Assembly (NCBI RefSeq): GCF_031877795.1
Contig: NC_133940.1
Coordinates: 9,859,985 to 9,923,984 of the forward strand
Source: Strix aluco
Lineage: Eukaryota > Chordata > Aves > Strigiformes > Strigidae
Direction: 5' to 3'
DNA length: 64,000 nt
Shown: positions 35,601 through 47,142 of the stretch, piece by piece
Numbering within the stretch: position 1 is the stretch's first letter
Layout: the number at the start of each line of letters is the position of its first letter
Notes under the pieces: model-generated
Databases searched by the model: none
What the model was told of the DNA's origin: nothing
Seen by the model: only the letters and a program-made list of their open reading frames with translations
Translations under genes and position numbers: made by a program

Positions 35601-38600
35601 TTTTCTTTTCAAGCAATTTACAGAACAAACTTACTCAGACTAATCCACAGATGCTCTTCAAATGTCCTTGCTATTTCAGAAAATTATGAAATTTAATTCT
35701 GAGAGCATTCTCTTTAAATAAGGGAACTTCTGGCTGCATAAACATATAAAAGAACACTTCTTAGTGTTCTTTTTAATCTACACATTCAATGTGTGGAAAT
35801 GAATGGCAGCGTGTTAAAAACCTCTCAAAATAAAATACTTAATATGTCTCTGCAGAAAACTAGTAGAAGCTATGTTTTAATAGTAGATAGAAATATTTCC
35901 ACCTTCAATTCAGTTAACTGGGATACCTAGTTGATGAGGCTCTTCAATGCTGTGGCTATGAACAAGCCTTCATTAATGAACAGCCTATCCTAAGACACAC
36001 AGACCACCTATCTATTTCATGAGAAGTGCAGGCAGGAACCAGAGGTTTAGAATTCCTTACCTCTGTGGAAATAAATCATATTGTATTTGGAACAAACTAC
36101 AGTTTTACCATGAGATATCTCATCAAGATTGTACCTGGGAAGCCCATGTAAGATTTACTTCAAAGAACAGAATTTGTTTCAAAACTAAAACTTCACAACT
36201 TGCCTTGTTTTCATCACTGTACACTTGCAGACATCTTGATTTTTAACTCAGACATGGGCTAAGAAGCCTATTGAGACTTTGAATTTAACAGCTACAATGA
36301 AGTGGAAGCAAACTGAATGCAAACATTTCAGAAGTTTTTGACTACCAGCATTTTAAAAGACTGTAATGAATATCCTTCAAACCTCACCTTTCTATTTCTA
36401 CATGAAGGCTTCATCTTTTTCCTCTATGATAAGGATGCCACTTAGAGATTTCTGAGTCACAAATGCAGATTAGCATTTGGATTTGAATTACAAGTCAAAA
36501 AACGGAGGTTGACTGAAACAGAAATCTCATCCGGTCCATTACATGGACCAACTGCAAAATATAGGTTGCAGCTGCAAATCTGGGCTGAAGCTATTTGGCA
36601 GTATGCACTCCTGTGTGAAAGGTGATGAGATTATCACATTGCCACTCTATGTATAACCTTCTTTGTACATCATTCTCCAGATTTTTCAGGAGTATTACTT
36701 CTGAGGTTTGTCATTCCCTTTGGTTCTGCATTTCATATTCTTTTCCCTACTTGTACTGGCTTGCTTAACTTTCCACATTTCGTTATTTCCTGCCCATGGG
36801 CCATATCATATCAGTTCATCAATATTTCATCAGAATGACTCCCTGCTGGAATCAGTATGGATTTCTGCTTAAAAATTGATACTGCAATATGGCCCAAATT
36901 TCTATCCTTATGCACCTGTTCCTCTTGAGTTACAATCCCTCTACGTCTTAATACTTCCATTCTTCACATTGCTCAGAACATCAGAGTATTCTTAACTGTA
37001 TTTAAACTATCAAATGAATACAATTTCTAAGTTAGAACATGTATAAAAATGCCTTTTCTGTTAGCAAGTGAGACTAGACCACACTATTTAGCTGATTTCA
37101 CTACACAGATTACTTTTGTCTTCAGGCTAAACATTGTTTCTTCAAATTGAAGATGAAAACTGCAATTAAATATAGGCCACAGATGTTCAGGATGCAGAGG
37201 ACAAAAATATAGGTTTCATAACTCGACAGTTATGCAACCAGTTGCTTTTCACATATTAAAATGAACATTTAATTTTATGCTCTTATTTACCCTTAATCTC
37301 AACACAAATAAACCTGTAAGGGGTCCTTAAAATGGTGAGACTTAAAGAAAGATGTTTCTTATCTATTTTAATCATTGATACTATTTTCCTCAACATGTTC
37401 ATTGTTTTCTAATTTAACTTGAGATCCCCAAGTACTCCAACATCCAGTTCTCCATTGCATTAATGAGACATCTAAATAACTTTATCAGCCTTAATTTTGT
37501 CACAGATCTGGTAGAGGCAAGGTCATTATATATAAATGGTATTTACTCTACTGAATTGCATTTAAAGTGTCTACCCTGACAGTCAAAGTCCTCTCCAGGA
37601 CTGGCTGCATGACACCCTGCAGCAGTGAAATTCTCATCTAATACAGCACAGTCATACATGCAAGAGACAAAATCTTTATAGCAGCTGAATCTAGACTATG
37701 GAATTTAATCCCTTAGCACATAAAAATGATCAGGGGACTAAGCACTTTCTGTACTTACATAAAAATTCTTTTCTTCGATTTATTTCCCTCTAGTAAATCA
37801 CACATTAATTCTCTCACACAAAAATAAAGCAGCAAACCAAACAACTTGTTCTGTTTGCTGACTGTAAATGGAGAATGCAAAAATGAGAGAATGGTGTTCT
37901 TACAACTGTTTATACTTTTAGCCTGGTTTTCTATGGAAGCTTCACTTATAATATGACTCTGCCTGTCCATCATCTCTGATAAGTTTTGAACCAGGTGGCT
38001 AATTTTTAACCCATTTTTTTGACATATCTACCACCTACTTTCAAATTTGAAACTGCCAGCCAGGCATCCAACATGCACACACACACACCCCCAGAGGAGG
38101 CGGTGAGCTTCCAGGTGGCTTTGGACTAGCTGCAATGTGGAGTGGACAGCACAAGGGATGGGGGGGACAGATGCGGTGGGAAATATGGAAGGGAAGGTAC
38201 ACAACTCTGTATGAGAGCAAGCTTCTTCAGTTTCAGCATCCACAAAACTAACTTCTTAAATATTTAGGAGACACTTGGATACTTTGGCAACATGAGCACA
38301 GTTCACAGAATGAGAAAAACAAACGGAAAGGCTTGCTAGGTATTTAGCATTTTTTTTTAAAACTAAGGCCACAAAGCACTAACTTAATAGTAAAAACAAT
38401 AATGACCAAAAGCAGAATAGGAAGACAACAGCTTTGCCCAGAGTCAATAAAGGCAGTCATTCCCCAAACAAGTCATTTTTCGTGATGAATGAGATAGGCC
38501 ATGTAGATATCTCAATTTGTATTTTACATGACAGTGTGAATATGCAGAACTGGTATGCTTTTATTTTTAAGCTAAAGAAGTTTAATTCAGACACAACACA

Positions 38601-40900
38601 AAGCCTCACAATACCATTCTGCAGCCATTTTAGAAGCAGAATTGCACTTTGGAAAATGCAGATAAGAGCTAAGAGCCTAAGATTTCTTAGAACAAAATCC
38701 ATGTAAACACCTAGAAGAGCTGTTGACCCTTTTGCAATGTCTGAGGAACAGGAAAACTACACAAACAAGACACTTAAACTTGAATTACAGCTGCTGGTAT
38801 AAAAACCTAATGTGTGCATCTGTTCATTCTGGGTCCTCACAGCCTTGCAAAGGCAGAATGAGTTGTTCCCAACCCCTGAATAAAATCTTCATTAATCTCT
38901 TCTAAGAATCTGACACTAGTCGTTTGAGTTTGTCAGGTTCAGCCAAGCTACATGAGTCAGGTCACACGAGTCAAGAATAGAGTTTCACTGGTAACTTAGA
39001 AAGAGAGAGACAGAGAGATGGTTGTTTTAAACCCCCTATAATAGCCAGTCTGAATCTGGCAGGCCAGTTCCTCTCCACAGCACAAAGCAAGCTTCTCACA
39101 GTTTCTAAATGAAGCACAAAGTCCTTAATGCAGTTACTAAATGAGAAGTGGCATCTCAGTGGGCTGCCTCAGTGGATTAATTTTAAATGCATAATTCACT
39201 ATAGACCCACATAAACCTTTATGAATAGAAATAGAGGTTATATAAGCATGTTCTTACAGCATATACTGCAAATTTAAAGGCCAGTTTGAGTATAAATCAA
39301 CTCTATCTTTTATTAATATTTTCACCTTCCCATTGGTTCATTTCTCTAGCAAATGTGCTAATCAGATTACTTTGCTCACTCATACATTGAGATGCCTAAA
39401 ATAAAAACAGCGTTTCATTGCCAGAGACCAACTTTTTTCCTCAATCCTTTAAGAAAAGTTTACGTCGGGCTTGTTTTGTGGAGGCAGGTTTCATCAGTGA
39501 CAGTTCAGCAAAGGCACTGAATGTGAAACCATCATTTCACATTGGTCAAAGTTAAACATCCACAAGTCCTGCAGGGACCTGCATGTCTCACAAAGACTTG
39601 TCTCACAACAGCAGAAAAGATGCTGGACAAGCTTCTACAGAAAGCCAGTGCTAGGAGGCAAATTTGCCCTTTTATGTCCCAGGAAACCTCCTTGGGCAAG
39701 TTTAACAAGGTATCAGGTAAGAGCAAAGTAGGACACTCCTAAAAACAAGGCAAAAGCTCTATGCCCACTCCCTGCCTTCTCTGGAGCCAAAACACACACA
39801 CTCCTCAGGGAAACCAGAATGGAAACCAGCTTCCTATTTTCAGCCCTTCCTAGCTAGACAAAATTGGCCTGCCAGCTTTAGACACACAGGCACTTTGCTA
39901 CTTCTGCTACAATAAATGGTCACAGGTTCATCAGTTTAGCTATCATTTCTGTGCTTTAAGCATACAGCTGTTAACTGATCAAGTCAAAGACTTCAGAAAG
40001 CCAAAATAAATTAAAACCTACCTCAAAACTATTTTTCATGTGGTAGATGAACCATTTCCCATAAATCAATTTCTTCCAAACCAATAATGGTATATTTCAC
40101 TGCACTACTAAAAAAAAAAAAAAAAAGATTAGTTTGGTGATCCCAGAAATATAAAGATAGTCATCTTTTTAGCCGGGGATTAATACTGCCTTCAAGCAAG
40201 GTAAATCCCTAGCCCACAAAACTGATTAGCAGCTTCACCAGTTAAAAAACATGTCCAAAGCATTACTACAATTTATTATTAAACATAATCAGATTAATTA
40301 AAGTCTGAATGTCAGACTTGGGCTAATAGTAGAAATATTTATGATTACGTGTTGATAGTAGCAGCTCTTCTGCTATTAGGCTGTATATTAACAGACTGAG
40401 TCCAAAATGAACATAGTTTATAAGAGCTAGAAAACTGCACAGGTTTAAAAACAAGAACAATCTTCCAAATATCCCCAAGCTTTGAGGAAGTTCAGATCCA
40501 GATCTGAACCAGAGCAGTGCGTCTGAATTACAATTCCACAACACACAGAACCAAAACCTTGATTCATATACTTGTTGAACTCTGGAGAACTTTATATCTA
40601 GCTCAAAACACAGCTTTCTATCTTGGGTCCACCACCAGTGTAAACATAAATGAAGTACATGCTGTGATGATTGTGGAAATGCCTACGCTGTGTTTTGCAG
40701 GGAGTTGTGAGCTTGCTCTGCTTTCTCTCAGAACCAGGCAGACGTCAGGCAGTTCTAACTTAAAAGCCATTACGCCACAGGCACTACGTTACATCAGTAA
40801 TGCTGTACAACAGATGACGTGTGGTGGCACCCAGGCTGGTGCCAACTCACATCTCCACAGCTTTGAACACGAGCCGAGTTAGCTGTGGTTGGCCTGTGAA
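26696..40900. other. Intergenic region between LONRF3 and the CR1 element
   Basis: AT-rich sequence with many stops in all frames. I found one CR1 fragment (29650-29870), poly-A/T tracts (for example about 28497-28530 and 40110-40127), a short CA-rich stretch near 38072-38092 and no credible exon. Open frames of 60-104 codons occur (for example near 34067-34381 on +), but none shows both a family resemblance and splice borders. Confidence 0.6.
29650..29870 (-). mobile_element. CR1 LINE 3'-end fragment
   Basis: On the - strand the frame reads HWNNLPREVVDSPPLDNFKD, the characteristic end of the CR1 reverse transcriptase ORF. It is followed by the CR1 3' UTR (AAGGGACCTCAAGGATCACCT on the + strand lies at the inverted 3' end). 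Only the last 200 or so bases of the element are present, i.e. a heavily 5'-truncated insertion. Confidence 0.88.
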
Positions 40901-40901
40901 A

Positions 40902-43800
40902 TAGAATCATAGAATCATTTAGGTTACAAAAGACCTTTAAGAGCATCAAGTCCAACCATAAACCTAACACTGCCAAGTCCACCACTAAACCATGTCCCTA
41001 AGTGCCACATCTCAATGTCTTCTAAATACCTCTGGGAATAGTGACTCAACCACCTCCCTGGGCAGCCTGTTTCAGTGCTTGACAACCCTTTCAGTGAATA
41101 AATTTTTCCTAATATCCAACCTAAACCTCCCCTGCAACAACTTGAGACCATTTCCTCTTGTCCTATCACTTGTTACTTGAGAGAAGAGACCGACTCCCAC
41201 CTCACTATGGCCTCCTTTCAGGCAGTTGCAGAGAGCGATAAAAGTCTGCCCTGAACCTCCTTTTCTCCAGGCTAAACACTCCCAGTTCCCTCAGCCGCTC
41301 CTCACAGGACTTGTGCTCTAGACCCTTCACCAGTTTTGTTGCTCTGTACATGCTCCAGCACCTCGATGTCTCTTGTAGTGAGGGGCCCAAAACTGAACAC
41401 AGCATTCGAGGTGCGGCCTCACCAGTGCTGAGTACAGGGGGACGATCTGTCCCTGTCCCTGCTGGCCACACTGACACAACCCAGGATGCTATTGGCCTTC
41501 TTGGCCACCTGGGCACACTGCTGGCTCATATTCAGTCAGGTGTTCACCAACACCCCCAGGCCCTTTTCCACCAGGCAGCTTTCCAGCCTCTCTTCCCCAA
41601 GCCTGCAGCGTGCATGGGGTGGTTGTGCCCCAAGTGCAGGACCTGGCACTGAACCTTGTTGAACTTCATACAATTGGCCTCAGCCCATCGATCCAGCCTG
41701 TCCACATCCCTCTGTAGAGCCTTCCCACCCTCCAGCAGATCAACACTCCTGCCCAACTTGGTGTTACCTGCAAACTTACTGAGGGTGAACTCGATCCCCT
41801 TGTCCAGATCACTGATAAAGACATTAAATAGAACTGGCCCCAGTACTGAGCCCCAGGGAACACCACTTGCGACCAGCCACCAACCAGATTTAACTCTATT
41901 CTCCACCACTGGGCTCGGCCATCCAGCCAGTTTTTTACCCAGCAAAGAGCACACTCATCCAAGCCGTGAGCAGCCAGTTTCTCAAGGAGAATGCTGTGGG
42001 AAACAGTGTCAAAGGCTTTACTAAAGTCTAGGCAGACAACATCCACAGCCTTTCCCTTATCCACTAAGCAGGTCACCTTGTTGTAGAAGGACATAAGGTT
42101 AGTCAAGCAGGACCTGCCTTTCATAAACTCATGCTGCCTGGGCCTGATCTCCTGGTTGTCCTGTATGTGCCGCGTGATGGCACTCATAATGACCTGTTCT
42201 ATAACCTTCCCCGGCACTGAGGTCAGGCTGACAGGCCTGTAGTTCCCCAGATCCTCCTTCCAGCCCTTCTTGTAGATGGGCATTACATTTGCTAACCTCC
42301 AGTCAACTGGGACCTCCCTGGTTAGTCAGGACTGCTGATAAATGATTGAAAGTGGCTTGATGAGCACTTCCACCAGCTCCCTCAGTACCTCCAGGTGGAT
42401 CCCACCCAGCCCCACAGACTTGTGTATGCCTCAGTGGTGTAGCAGGTCGCTAACCACTTCCCCTTGGATTATGAGGACTCCATTCTGCTCCCTGTCCCTG
42501 TCTTCCAGCTCAGGGGGCTGGGTACCTGGAGAACAACTGTTCTTACTATTACAGACTGAAGCAAACAAGGCATTAAGTACCTCAGCCTTTTCCTCAGCCT
42601 TTGTCACTATGTTTTCTCCCACATCCAATAAAGGATGGAGATTGTCTTTAGCCATCCTTTTGTTGCTAATGTATTTATAGAAACATTTTTTATTATCTTT
42701 TACAGCAGTAGCCAGATTAAGTTCTAGTTAGGCTTTGGCCTTCTAATTTTCGCCCTGCATAACCTCACAACATCCTTGTAGTCCTCCTGAGTTGCCTGCC
42801 CCTTCCTCCAAAGGTCATAAACTCTCCTGTTTTTCCCTGAGTTCCAGCCAAAGCTCTCTGTTCAGACAGGCCAGTCTTCTTCCCTGCTGGCTTGTCTTTC
42901 AGCACCGGGGGACAGCCTGCTCCTGCACCTTTTAAGATTTCCTTCGTGAAGAATGTCTGATCTTCCTGGACTCCTTTGCCCTTCAGGACTGCCTCCCAAG
43001 GGACTCTGTCAACCAGGCTCCTAAACAGGCCAAAGTCTGCCCTCCAGAAGTCCAAGGTAGCAGTTTTTCTGACCCCTCCTCCTTACTTCTCCAAGAATCA
43101 AAACCACTTACCATTTCGTGACTGCTGTGCCCAAGGTGGCCTCCAGCCATCATGTCACCCACAAGTCCTTCTCTGTTCACAAACAACAGGTCCAGGGGGC
43201 ACCTTCCCCAGTTGGCTCACTCACCAGCTGTGTCTGGCAGTTCTCTTCCACACACTCCAGGAATCTCCTAGACTAGTTCCTCTCTGCTGTATTGTATTTC
43301 CAGCTGACATCTGGTAAGTTGAAGTCCTCCACAAGAACAAGGGCCAGCTGCTTACAGAGTGTTTCGCTGCCTCTTCATCCTGGTTGGGTGGTCTGTAACA
43401 GCCTCCCACCACGATACCTGCCTTGTTGGCCTTCCCCCTGATTCTTACCCATAAACACTCAACCCTACCATCACCATCATTAAACTCTAGACAACCAAAA
43501 CACTCCCTAACATACAGGGCTGCCCCACCGCCTCTCCTTCCTTGCCTATCCCTTCTGAAGAGTTTATAGCCATCCACTGCAGCACTCAGTTGTGCGAGTC
43601 ATCCCACTATGTTTCCATGATGGCAACTCTGTTGTAGTTCTCCTGCTGCACAATGGCTTCCAGCTCCTCCTGGCTGTTGCCCACGCTGCGTGCATTGGTG
43701 TAGATGCACTTCAGTTGGGCTGTTGATCCTGTCACCTTTTTCGGGGGAGAAGCCCTAATTAAATCTCCCATCTTGTGAAAGTTCAGTGGAAGAAATGTCT
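40902..43800 (-). mobile_element. CR1 LINE, 5'-truncated, inactivated
   Basis: A CR1 non-LTR retrotransposon of about 2.9 kb in - orientation. Its 3' end carries the terminal ATTCTATGATTCTATT repeat (seen inverted at 40902-40917). Reading the - strand from 43.8 kb downward gives endonuclease pieces (CIYTNARSVGNSQEELEAIV; GYKLFRRDRQGRRGGGAALY; NREGLVGDMMAGGHLGHSS). Next comes reverse transcriptase ([47 protein letters not shown]), then the C-terminal block ([20 protein letters not shown]). These pieces are in different frames, so the ORF is broken by several frameshifts. The catalytic FADD motif reads FAGN. Full CR1 elements are about 4.5 kb, so ORF1 and the 5' end are missing. The left half of the endonuclease end is diverged and the right border is approximate. 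Confidence 0.93.
41666..42283 (-). pseudogene. CR1 reverse transcriptase remnant
   Basis: The longest uninterrupted piece of the CR1 ORF2, covering the first RT motifs (YRPVSLTS, a basic KGRSCLTNL block, DFSKAFDTVSH). After about 41950 the RT continues in another frame ([17 protein letters not shown], then [18 protein letters not shown]), which shows a frameshift. The two catalytic Asp of the FADD box are lost (FAGN), so the copy could not retrotranspose by itself. Confidence 0.9.
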
Positions 43801-46800
43801 GCAGTGACATCAAGGAACTCAAAGAAGCCAATAAAACAGTATTTTCAGTAAGAAACAGCTATTAATTGCAAGTCAAGTTCTGAAAGGGCTACCTAGGAAA
43901 CACAGATATTTATTCAACCATTTTTTCATTATAGACTATCAGACAGTGTGAATTTGGGGCAATTTCCCCCACCTTCAGCACAGTTCTGGAATAGCTAGGA
44001 GGAGACTTGACCACAAGCTATTTATTGAGATTTATTTTTGAGCAATGCAGAAACAAAAAGGCCCAATTATAACCTTATTTAGACCAAACTAATTTCATTG
44101 GCTTTAGTAGATTTTTTCCTGACTGACAGAGCTGTTCCTGAGATGTGAAAGAAAGCCCAAAGTACCACTTAGCACTGAAATCCTTGTTATTTTACATTTC
44201 TTTGGAAAATTGCATAAAGTCTGTTGTTCTTTAAATCAATCCCTGAAAGAAAAAAATCTCTGCTGCAGTACTGTGGTTACAGACCCATACTGTTAATAAA
44301 AACAAATGCAAAAGCCTAGCAAAAGTATCAGTTCTGTCTGGAAAATTGTTGGTTTTATCTGCTCAGTCAATACAAAAGTGTGTGCGCACACTTCTAAAAT
44401 TCCCATTATTAAACAGAGTGAGAAGACTGACAGGCTGCCTGTCCAAGGCAAAGAAATCACATGTTCCAGCAGCTCTGGCTCTGGACACTGCCAGCATTGC
44501 TGGCTCAACTTCTTTCATGTGGTAAAAGCTACAAGAAATTCATTGTGAAGACCAGGTTATTCTGCAATGGCCTTGGTTACATCAGCACAGCAAGGGAAAC
44601 ACTAGGGGAGAGTAAATAAATGTCAAGGCTCTGCGCCTGTGAGACAGCAGCCGCCTGCAGAGAGCCTGCAGCGAGCCGAGGCACTGATCTCAGCCAGGGA
44701 GAGCACAAGCAGCACCCGGGCAGCACAGGCTCTGCCACCCTCCCGCAGCAGCACAGCTCAAGGCTGGCTCAAACCGTGAGACTCTGGTGCGCACAGCAGC
44801 TCACAGCACAGGGCTGGGGCTGGATGTGCCAACCCCCTGGTTCACCCTGTTGCACCAGAGCCAGGTTTCAGCACTGCTGGCCAGGGCAGAGGAGGTGAAG
44901 CAGGGAAGGGGACATGCTCTGGTGCACCTGAAGTCTCCACAGAGGGGTCCAGGCATCCCATTGCTCCCTTCCAGCTCCCTCTGCTGTGCCGTTAGCTTTC
45001 CAGGGATACAAACTGTCCTAAAGGAGTGGCATGCTCTAAAAATGAAAAAAGAATTAGTCATGGCAGTATGTCTGTGTCATCTCACTTTTGAGCCACTGCC
45101 TTCAAAGGAGAAATCCGTAAGAAAAAAGATGGCATAAGATATAAACCAGCATTAACAAATTACATTCCCACCCAATTCCAGTCAATTCCAGTGACTTTGG
45201 TGAAGTCACAAATGAGACTGTCGCTACATATGAACTGAACATATTGGGCCAAACCAGTGGCGTGCAGTCACAAGGCCACCCGTGCTGTAGGAAACCTACT
45301 GAACAAAATTAATTAAACTTACTATGAAAAACACCAGAGATCATGTCTGGACAATGACTGGCAGCAGCTCGCTCATGACAGTCCTTAAACTGAAGCTGCA
45401 CAAACATTTCTCTTGCTGTATCGCAGTAGGGAGCTTCTGTCTGAAAGTAAAGCAAAATGTACTGTAGAGCAGGGTGCCTGTTGGCACGGATGCAAGCACG
45501 CTGCGTGGAGCAGCCACTCTTCATTTGGATTTAATAGACTCTCAGGAGTGACTTATCAAACTTGGCTTTAAGGAAGATGCATTTGCTTGGAACTTCTGAC
45601 TGACGTCATCAGCTCCTTCAGATAACACCATCTGGGGGTGCATTACCTAGGAATAAGTGAAGACCTTCACACGCAGCAAGTCTAAGCCAAACACGTCTCC
45701 CAGAGGCGTTAGACTGATCACAGCCCCAGAGCCACACCGACCTGGTTACCAGACTTGGATTCCCAGGAGTGAGTGGTAACACCCAACTTTCCCCCCATCC
45801 AAGGGTAGGTGGACTCGATGGCAACATTACACTTTGTCACAACAGCCTGTGCCTTTTTAACCCCCAAGTTATACTGCTTGAATTTGCATGACATGATTGA
45901 CTATCAAAAAAATAACACACTTTTCTGAAAGACTTAGTTCCATTTTGTTTAAACATCTCCTAAAAGGGACCAAATCCAATCCCTACTGTGGCCAGTCTGT
46001 AGTCTACCTTTCAACAGGCCACGCATGATCAGTCCAAGCCCCAGCCCATACTGATCCACGCTAGAGTACTTTGCAGAATTTGGCCTTCAGCAGCAAGTCA
46101 TGCTCCGGAACTATTCAATAAATAGCAAGTAAAAAGTGATGTTGATTCTTTTAGCATTTTACATGTAATGTACATTTCCCAGCTACGATTCTACCACAAT
46201 ATATAGTACTTCTCACAGCCATTTTTTTTTTGTTTATTTTATAAACAATGTAAAGTAAGGAGACAATTATTTTTATAGGGGATCATAACACTAAGAATGC
46301 TTATGTAACAAATTGTCCTATCAAAATGGAAAAAAAACCATAAAATGAGGCTCTGTTCTGATTTCCTTTCATGCAAGTACAGATCAGGTCACTCATCTTT
46401 GGGTAGAACTCCCTTTACCAATGAAATGCTCTACTAAAACAGATATATATTCCTCCTCTTTGAAATATGCATGATTCAGGATCCAAAATGAGTAAATGTC
46501 TCTTGTGTTTAAAACACAGCTCTAGTTTAATGTAGATGTATCCTAATTTGTACATCTACATGTGACAGAAAAGTCACATTATTTACTCCTGTATGAATAA
46601 AACATACTTCCACAGCTCACGAAGTCCAGTGAAGCTATTTCATCCCACATGCACAACTGGTGCACCTCTGGGGGGCACAACGCCCCTCCAATGCTCCTCA
46701 ATGACTGTCACTTTACCCCATTTGCCCACATCACCAATGACACAGGTATTTAGCACAGCAGGAACGCACTCACTAGGAGCCAGCCAGCAACATCTCCTCC

Positions 46801-47100
46801 TGCTTTGTTAGCTCTCAACGGTGCGGATGACATCATTAGGGAAGGCTGCTGCATGTAATTTAAACTCTATGGAAACACAACACAGCCCCAGGACTTCGAC
46901 CCTTTCCCATACATTGCTGCAGTTGCTACAAAGAACTTACTGTGTAACTTGGAAAAAGTTACCTCAATGCCACAGAAGCATATTCCTGAGCAATGTGGAA
47001 AGCTTCTAATTTTAAAGCAGTTAACCTCATCCTTCTCTGTTGGAAAAATACCTGCAAATCAAAACTCATTTGAAGCCAGAATGGTGTAATAGGGAAAATG

Positions 47101-47142
47101 TAATGAAGTATTGGCTTAATATAATGAAGTATTAGCTTAACA
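47101..47142 (+). repeat. Two-copy 21-bp tandem repeat
   Basis: TAATGAAGTATTGGCTTAAT begins the first unit (47101-47121). The second unit (47122-47142) differs at two positions. A simple local duplication. Confidence 0.85.

Noticed and set aside
35748-35773. 11-bp inverted repeat around AAAAGAACACT
   Set aside because: Short, AT-rich arms in AT-rich DNA; expected by chance at this scale.
39542-39742. + strand segment reading TTAEKMLDKLLQKASAR with possible AG and GT borders
   Set aside because: The acceptor side lacks a pyrimidine tract, there is no partner exon and no family resemblance; treated as chance.
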